22,640 bases of DNA. Origin: Folioceros fuciformis. Its lineage: Eukaryota; Anthocerotophyta; Anthocerotopsida; Anthocerotales. The position numbers were made by a program, and so were the translations under genes. Under the pieces are notes generated by a model, which was given only the letters and a program-made list of their open reading frames with translations, was not told the DNA's origin and did no database searches. The stretch is taken from NCBI GenBank assembly GCA_049999805.1, contig JBNGIO010004142.1, forward strand, positions 1 to 22,640, given 5' to 3'. Below are positions 17,881 through 22,640 of the stretch, one piece after another (within the stretch, counting starts at the first letter, position 1; each line of letters opens with the position of its first letter).

Positions 17881-18258
17881 GAGGGAGTGTTACAAAACAG
17901 ATAATTTTCCCTTAACCTTGCCCGTAATATAGTTACCATTCATAACGAAAGGTCACTATGAACGGGTGTGCCCCCTCATAAATGGGCACCAACTATAAGA
18001 ACACTCTTTGTATACCATTTTTATAATTAATGCAAATATATCTTGCATCATGGCCTAGACGCATGCTACACAATCCTACTACTAGGATTCTCTCATATTT
18101 GTTGTGAGAAGCGTCCCCCACACGATAGCCACTCTTTGTATACCATTTTTATAATTAATGCAAATATATCTTGTATCATGGCCTAGACGCATGCTACACA
18201 ATCCTACTACTAGGATTCTCTCATATTTGTTGTGAATAGCATCCCCCACACGATAGCT
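17877..18258 (+). repeat. Polypurine tract and 3' LTR-like end of the plus-strand copia
   Basis: AAGAGGGAG at about 17879-17887 is followed by TGTTACAAAACAG, the usual polypurine tract and TG start of a copia 3' LTR. The LTR should begin at 17888. Its 3' end is not certain because the later part is duplicated (18003-18258) and I cannot identify a terminal CA with a target-site duplication. Each duplicated copy contains a 7-bp inverted repeat (AATCCTA...TAGGATT). Confidence 0.6.
18003..18258. repeat. 128-bp tandem duplication, two copies
   Basis: Copies at 18003-18130 and 18131-18258 begin ACTCTTTGTATACC and end CACGATAGC. They differ at only a few positions (for example CTTGCATCA/CTTGTATCA and GAGAAGCG/GAATAGCA). 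The high identity points to a recent event within or at the edge of the copia LTR. Confidence 0.93.
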
Positions 18259-18925
18259 TCTTACGGCCATCGAGGCAAGCATATAATAGAATTAGGTTAA
18301 TGCTAATCACAGACATGTCAATCGTGATGTTGTGTAGGCGTGTAAGGCCTCCTAGTTTGACACGTTGGCAAGGTAGATATAATTTGGATTGCCGTTGCCA
18401 ACTTCTCCTTATCCTCATATGTCGCTTAGCACATTACGTACGACTTACTACCCAAGCTCTTGCGCGTAGCCGCCGCTAGTTCATCTACATCTATGCATTC
18501 CTTCCTCCAATTTCCCGGAATAGCGCTAGGTGGTATACCATTAGTTCTTGAGAGAGCCATGTCAAAGGCTAGAGCTTCTCCTCTCCTTAGTTTTCCATAA
18601 GGGATAGTCCCGAGGCACTTCACCTACTCTAAAGTGTTGTGCATGCCAATTGCCGATTATGTGTTGATAAATACAATAGTTAGTGTGTTTGCTAATGTCC
18701 AACCGTACTTTCAACATGTAACCATCTCCTTGCTTGGATTACACGAGAACGAGATCAAGACCAGGTGCTAAGTGCATAACAATGCACTGACACTTTTCTA
18801 GCAAAACTCGTCCTCCTCGGTCTGAGGCCACGACCCCTGTTATGGTCAAGACTATTGTCTAAACCTACAAATGTGCGTAAGGATTGTCAATTTCCAATGT
18901 AAGTAGCCCCTTAGAAGAGTTGGAG

Positions 18926-19140
18926 AAGAGGATACGTATTTCAAGAAGTGTTAATTTTAAGTATGATTAGCTCTCCACAACAATTGGTGGTGAGGGATAT
19001 GTGCTTCAAGGAGTGCCAATTTCAAGTGTGACTAGCTCCCCATTGCAATTGGAGGTGAGGGATATGTGCTTCAAGGATTGCCAATTTTGAGTATGGTTAG
19101 CTCCCAATAGTAACTAGAGCTAAGGGATCTATGCTTTAAC
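18926..19140. repeat. 65-bp tandem repeat, about 3.3 units
   Basis: Units start at 18926, 18991, 19056 and 19121 (the last is partial). They share TGAGGGATATGTGCTTCAAG, then a TGCCAATTTx-AGTxTG-x-TAGCTCxCC core. The period is exactly 65 bp between successive copies. The middle copies are the most alike and the outer ones more diverged. Confidence 0.85.
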
Positions 19141-19928
19141 ATCATGTCCTATGATTTCAAGGAAAAGTTGAAAGATATTATTTGAAGTGGGGCATTCAAT
19201 AGAAGCATATCGTGTACTAGTGTGTTGCACCTTTTCGATAGGGCCAGGTAAGGAGTGGATGGAGCCACGCCCTTTTACAAGCAATGATTGCCAAACGGTT
19301 GCAGTACTAACCTTAGTAGTGAAACTATAGTATCCTTTGCATATGACGAAGTAGATCTTAATCACTCACAGACATCAGATTGAAGCTATTTTCATGTAGA
19401 TAGAACTTGAAGATTTTCACATTACAACTATTGCTCTACATAAGTTTTGTTCCTTTAGTTTCACTGTTGCCCTAACCCAACCAAGCAAGGCTTTGTGCAA
19501 GAGCAGCAAAATATTGTTCCACTACCTTACTCAAGTTATGCAAGCATGTTCAAATGTAGACTTTGTGGCTTGCTAAACCATCACAATAGATTTATGAGCC
19601 TAAGCATCAATTGGTTGCATTTCATAGTAAACCCAAATCACATGATTAGTGTTTTGCAATGTTGAATCACTTTTGCCTAAGGTGGAGGAGTAGGAATTAT
19701 CTTAGGAGTAGGCAAATCGATGGGGTTGTAGGAATCTTAAAAGAAGGAAGGCTAGTAGCTTGGATCTCCATTGTGGGCCCTTCTTGTTTTGCAATTGTAG
19801 TAATGTGAATACAGGTTTTGTGTCTTCTTTGTTTTGATCTTTGTTTGCTCTTTACAATTTACTAGTATGCAACTAGCAAATTACAAATATTTACTATGTG
19901 ATAGTTGATTATGTATCACAAGCCAATG

Positions 19929-20168
19929 ATTTACCCACAAAATAATAGTGAAATGCAAAGAGGAGACATACTTTAAGAAGAGAAGATACTAATAACTTTT
20001 TAGGTATAATTTACCCGCAAAATAACAGTGAAATGCAAAGAGGAGACATACTTTGAGATGAGAAGATACTAATAACTTTTTGGATATAATTTACCAACAA
20101 AATAATAGTGAAATGCAAAGAGGAAACATCTTATGAGAAGAGAAGATACTAATAATTTTTTTTATGAT
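19929..20168. repeat. 80-bp tandem repeat, three units
   Basis: Units start at 19929, 20009 and 20089. Each has the order ATTTACC, ACAAAATAATAGTGAAATGC, AAAGAGGA-ACAT, GAGAAGATACTAATAA. The period is exactly 80 bp, with a handful of substitutions among copies. A poly-T run ends the third copy. No coding role is visible. Confidence 0.92.
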
Positions 20169-21082
20169 ACTCAAAAATTGTTTTTCATAGTACCGCTCTT
20201 ATGAAAGGTCCACTTTGTTTAGACGCCGCAATTAGAAGGGCGTCACTTGAAATTGTGGGACTAAACATAAGTCATCAAATACCCTAGGAAAAGGCATTAA
20301 AAATGATGACGATGCATACAGACAAATACCCCACGTAAAGGCATAAATAATGGCGGAGAGAGAGTGTGCTTCGGCATGCCATATACCAGTTGTTAAAAAC
20401 ATAGCCATCGTCTTGTACGCCATGTAACTTGGGCACCCTGAGAGGAGCCTCTCTTTCCTCGAACTTGGGTGCTATAAGAACACAACTTACACACGCCACG
20501 CCTGCACCAGGCTGTCGAGGTAGAAAGATGTCACGGCATCCACGTCTTCTTGCATAGCATCGCAGAAATTCGAGGCTTTTGTCCCTTTTCCAGCTATCTC
20601 GGAGGTCCACGTCACCGCCCGATGTCGGCTGTAGGCACTACTGGTATCATCCAGTCTGCCAGACTTCCGCATCCTGTTGTGCCTCATGCACACATGTTCC
20701 ACACATGCATGGGGAAAGGCATGAGCTTGATTGAGCTCTTGTTCCTTCACTTGTGCGTGAAGCCTCTTCCCTCCTCGCCAAGTTCCAACCGAAAGAACCG
20801 TGGAATTTACTCAGCAGCACTCGTTCCAGTTCCCCGCTTATGCATTGCTCATTGCATTGAAGGGATTGAGCCCGGGAGGCACGATATGTATAAGAGTTGT
20901 GTCCCATTTAGATGGGTACAAATTGGATGGCTTCGACTGCATGGGCATACATAATACGATTTGTTGGGCGATTTTGTACTTCCACTCAATTGTGATACCA
21001 GACAGTTGAGCCGGGCCCGGTAACAAAGACGACAGCTTGTGACGCTCGCCTCCTCGCCGGTGTGACGGTTCGGTTGTCCAGC

Positions 21083-22640
21083 ATGGTAACTTCAATTTGA
21101 AGTTCAAATATACGGAAGACTAGAGGACATCCTCTTGGTGACCAAGAATTCACGTCACATCCGTGCTCTTACACAATTTTGTAGGACCTATCCAAGTCTA
21201 TGCTGCCGTCTCAGGTAATGGCAGAAAGAGGCGCCGATTTCGTGGTCATCAACCCAGGTCAGGATCTATCGTTCCTGTGGCTAGTCGTGTATCAGCTCGT
21301 GAGCTTTCTGTTTTTGACAGTAGATGGACCACAGGTTCTGCCAATATCAGAATTGGCCTGGGATCTGCACAGGCTCCCGTGTCTGTGCCTCACTGCGTTG
21401 CGCACATCGCCAGAACCTCTTCTCCACCCTCTTCTCAGTTTCCTGTGGGATCTATTCCCGACCGCCTGGTTTGTATACTTCCACACTTTGTCGTCCTGCA
21501 CTGTTATGTTTCTAGCTGCTTTTCATTTATGCCCTCTCCAGTTTCAAAGCACAGCTCTTTCTGAATCAAGATGGGCCGAGCGGGAAGCTGCTTGTACGAG
21601 GGTAGGTTCCTTCTCTACTCTGACGTAGGACCGTGGATACGGGTGCTGCACCCATTAGGGCAACATTGTCACTTTATGCTCTCGTTGAGCGTGGAGAGTT
21701 CGTTTGTTGACTTTCTCATCAGCTCAGATGTTGATCAGGTGGAAGAGGACCTTGATCTACAACTGACTGCGTCTGAGGAATATGCACCACGAGTCTTGGA
21801 GGTAACGTCATGACAGAATAGTACGTTAAAAGTGCACTGCATTAATTAAAAGGACTACACCCAGATGTTTTCCGATGCATGGAAGATAACTTTTGGACCT
21901 GAATTCCTCGAGAGGGTTTCGCGGGCCCTGTTGATTTCTGCAGTCTGGAATTTGGCAGGTCAACGGCAATGACAAAGGAGGCTCTGGAAGGATTGTAGAG
22001 CAGAGTACATTCGCATTTTCCTGGACAGATGTGAGGATGCCTGACAGGGACACAAATCTGCATGATGTAGATACGGACACAAGGATGAGAAATAATGACG
22101 AATATAAGGCTAGATGTGCTGAGGCAAGCCGCAGTATTGCAGCTGAGCCTAATCTTGACAGTGGCTCAGAACGGTCTGCTCATTGCAGAAGGCATATCTA
22201 TGGGGAAGAGGCTCTCAGAATTCCCACAGGTGAACCTTACATTCTTCGCAGGCCAATGTGCAGGGGACGACTGAACATCAGCCAGCTCTACTCTATTCAA
22301 CAGGCATAACCTGCATAACCCCTTGACTTCTCAAATCTACTCACTGCAAATCAAATGGTCAGAGGTTAAATACCCCTCGACTGAAGGCTTGCTGTGTGGA
22401 TCTGGTAGGTCTGTGATGATCTCTTTCTAATCTGGGACTGGGTTCTAACTTTCAAGCTCCGTCTCACTGCGAAGGAGCGCCAGAAGCTGGCTGTGGTACT
22501 AGTGATTCCTGAAACGCTTGACAACCGAGGTTACTCTCATTAGTACAAGCCATTCTCATATTCAGTCTCCGCTCCACAAAGAGTGTGCCTCTCCTTTCAG
22601 CTTTGTAGTTTGGTGGAGCTCTGGAGTTTGTAAATGTCTG
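21083..22640 (+). CDS. ARP9: Actin-related protein 9 (partial, 5' part of gene)
   Basis: Plant-specific divergent member of the actin/ARP family; nuclear ARPs often act in chromatin complexes, but ARP9's role is not established. Coding exons: 21083-21085 (ATG only), 21185-21257, 21335-21468, 21542-21601, 21697-21801, 21959-22303, 22409-22529, then off the window. This gives 280 codons plus one base, all in phase. The N-terminus reads M-D-L-S-K-S-M-L-P-S-Q-V-M-A-E-R-G, followed by V-V-I-N-P-G-S-A-N-I-R-I-G-L, the equivalent of actin's first nucleotide-binding loop. Later landmarks are F-S-W-T-D-V, G-E-E-A-L-R-I, L-N-I-S-Q-x-Y, L-I-W-D-W-V-L and V-L-V-I-P-E-T-L-D-N-R, all at ARP9 positions. The acidic segment 21697-21801 is less conserved and its acceptor (GTGGAG|AGT) is the least certain. 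The intron 22304-22408 appears to be GC-AG. If the ATG-only exon is wrong, the next in-frame ATG is at 21200. Confidence 0.93.

Larger units (their letters stand above)
15981..17887 (+). mobile_element. 5'-truncated Ty1/copia retrotransposon, plus strand
   Basis: Only the second half of pol is present: the integrase-RT linker, reverse transcriptase and RNase H, followed by a polypurine tract and LTR. The 5' LTR, gag, protease and integrase are absent. The base composition (more GC, C-rich third positions) and sequence differ from the minus-strand copia, so the two belong to different families. Several in-frame stops and frameshifts show that it is dead. Confidence 0.93.
18259..21082. other. 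Non-coding AT-rich region with tandem repeats; ARP9 promoter side at its end
   Basis: I see no gene in this stretch. It holds two tandem arrays, listed separately. Open frames of 60-108 codons on the minus strand around 18426-18623 and 20284-20750 resemble nothing I know and lack ATG starts. From about 20400 the composition becomes more balanced. The last 300-600 bp should contain the ARP9 promoter and 5' untranslated sequence, ending in a CT/GC-rich stretch at 21030-21080. No specific element was fixed. Confidence 0.5.

Noticed and set aside
18426-18623. Minus-strand frame of 65 codons with a mixed hydrophilic composition
   Set aside because: It starts at GTG, not ATG, and has no recognisable motif. 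Short frames of this size are expected by chance.
18900-20170. Possible CRISPR-like arrays
   Set aside because: The 65-bp and 80-bp repeats are direct tandem units without spacers, and the surrounding genes have introns, so this is eukaryotic DNA.
20284-20750. Two overlapping minus-strand frames of 108 and 87 codons upstream of ARP9
   Set aside because: They lack ATG starts, overlap each other in different frames, and resemble nothing known.
22304-22309. ARP9 coding ending at the TAA after Y-S-I-Q-Q-A
   Set aside because: ARP9 sequence clearly resumes in phase at 22409. The stop lies in an intron with a GC donor.

Overview
The window is nuclear DNA of a plant (streptophyte). Four genes split by GT-AG introns match plant proteins: a two-domain polyketide-cyclase/START-type protein, 7-keto-8-aminopelargonate (KAPA) synthase, an ACX3-type peroxisomal acyl-CoA oxidase, and the plant-specific actin-related protein ARP9. 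Two broken Ty1/copia retrotransposons and AT-rich tandem repeats lie among them, and there is one 100-N assembly gap. Introns are uniformly short (71-131 nt in the three complete genes). That would fit a lineage with compact genes, such as a bryophyte, lycophyte or streptophyte alga, but the species cannot be fixed from this sequence.

Layout. 1-2129: AT-rich, no gene, perhaps one gypsy scrap, and a hexamer repeat near the end. 2130-5283 (+): nine-exon cyclase/START gene, 809 codons of protein. 5479-7922 (-): eleven-exon KAPA synthase, 488 aa, ending in the peroxisomal signal SKL. 8110-10653 (-): six-exon acyl-CoA oxidase, 680 aa, with an N-terminal PTS2 signal. All three models were joined by hand; exon phases agree at every junction and total lengths divide by three. 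10654-11912: upstream region of the oxidase and short repeats. 11913-12301: 86-bp tandem repeats in a possible LTR. 12302-15712 (-): decayed copia element interrupted by the N gap at 14800-14899. 15981-17887 (+): second, 5'-truncated copia element, followed by its LTR and a 128-bp tandem duplication to 18258. 18259-21082: mostly empty AT-rich DNA with 65-bp and 80-bp tandem repeats, then the ARP9 promoter side. 21083 to the window end (+): first seven coding exons of ARP9, which runs off the window.

How the genes fit together. The oxidase and KAPA synthase lie head to tail, only 187 bp apart, and both carry clear peroxisomal targeting signals (PTS2 and PTS1). Acyl-CoA oxidase performs the first step of peroxisomal beta-oxidation, and KAPA synthase consumes pimeloyl-CoA, a medium-chain acyl-CoA that beta-oxidation is thought to supply for biotin synthesis in fungi and plants. 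This possible metabolic gene pair is the most interesting feature of the window. Whether the adjacency is functional or accidental cannot be decided here.
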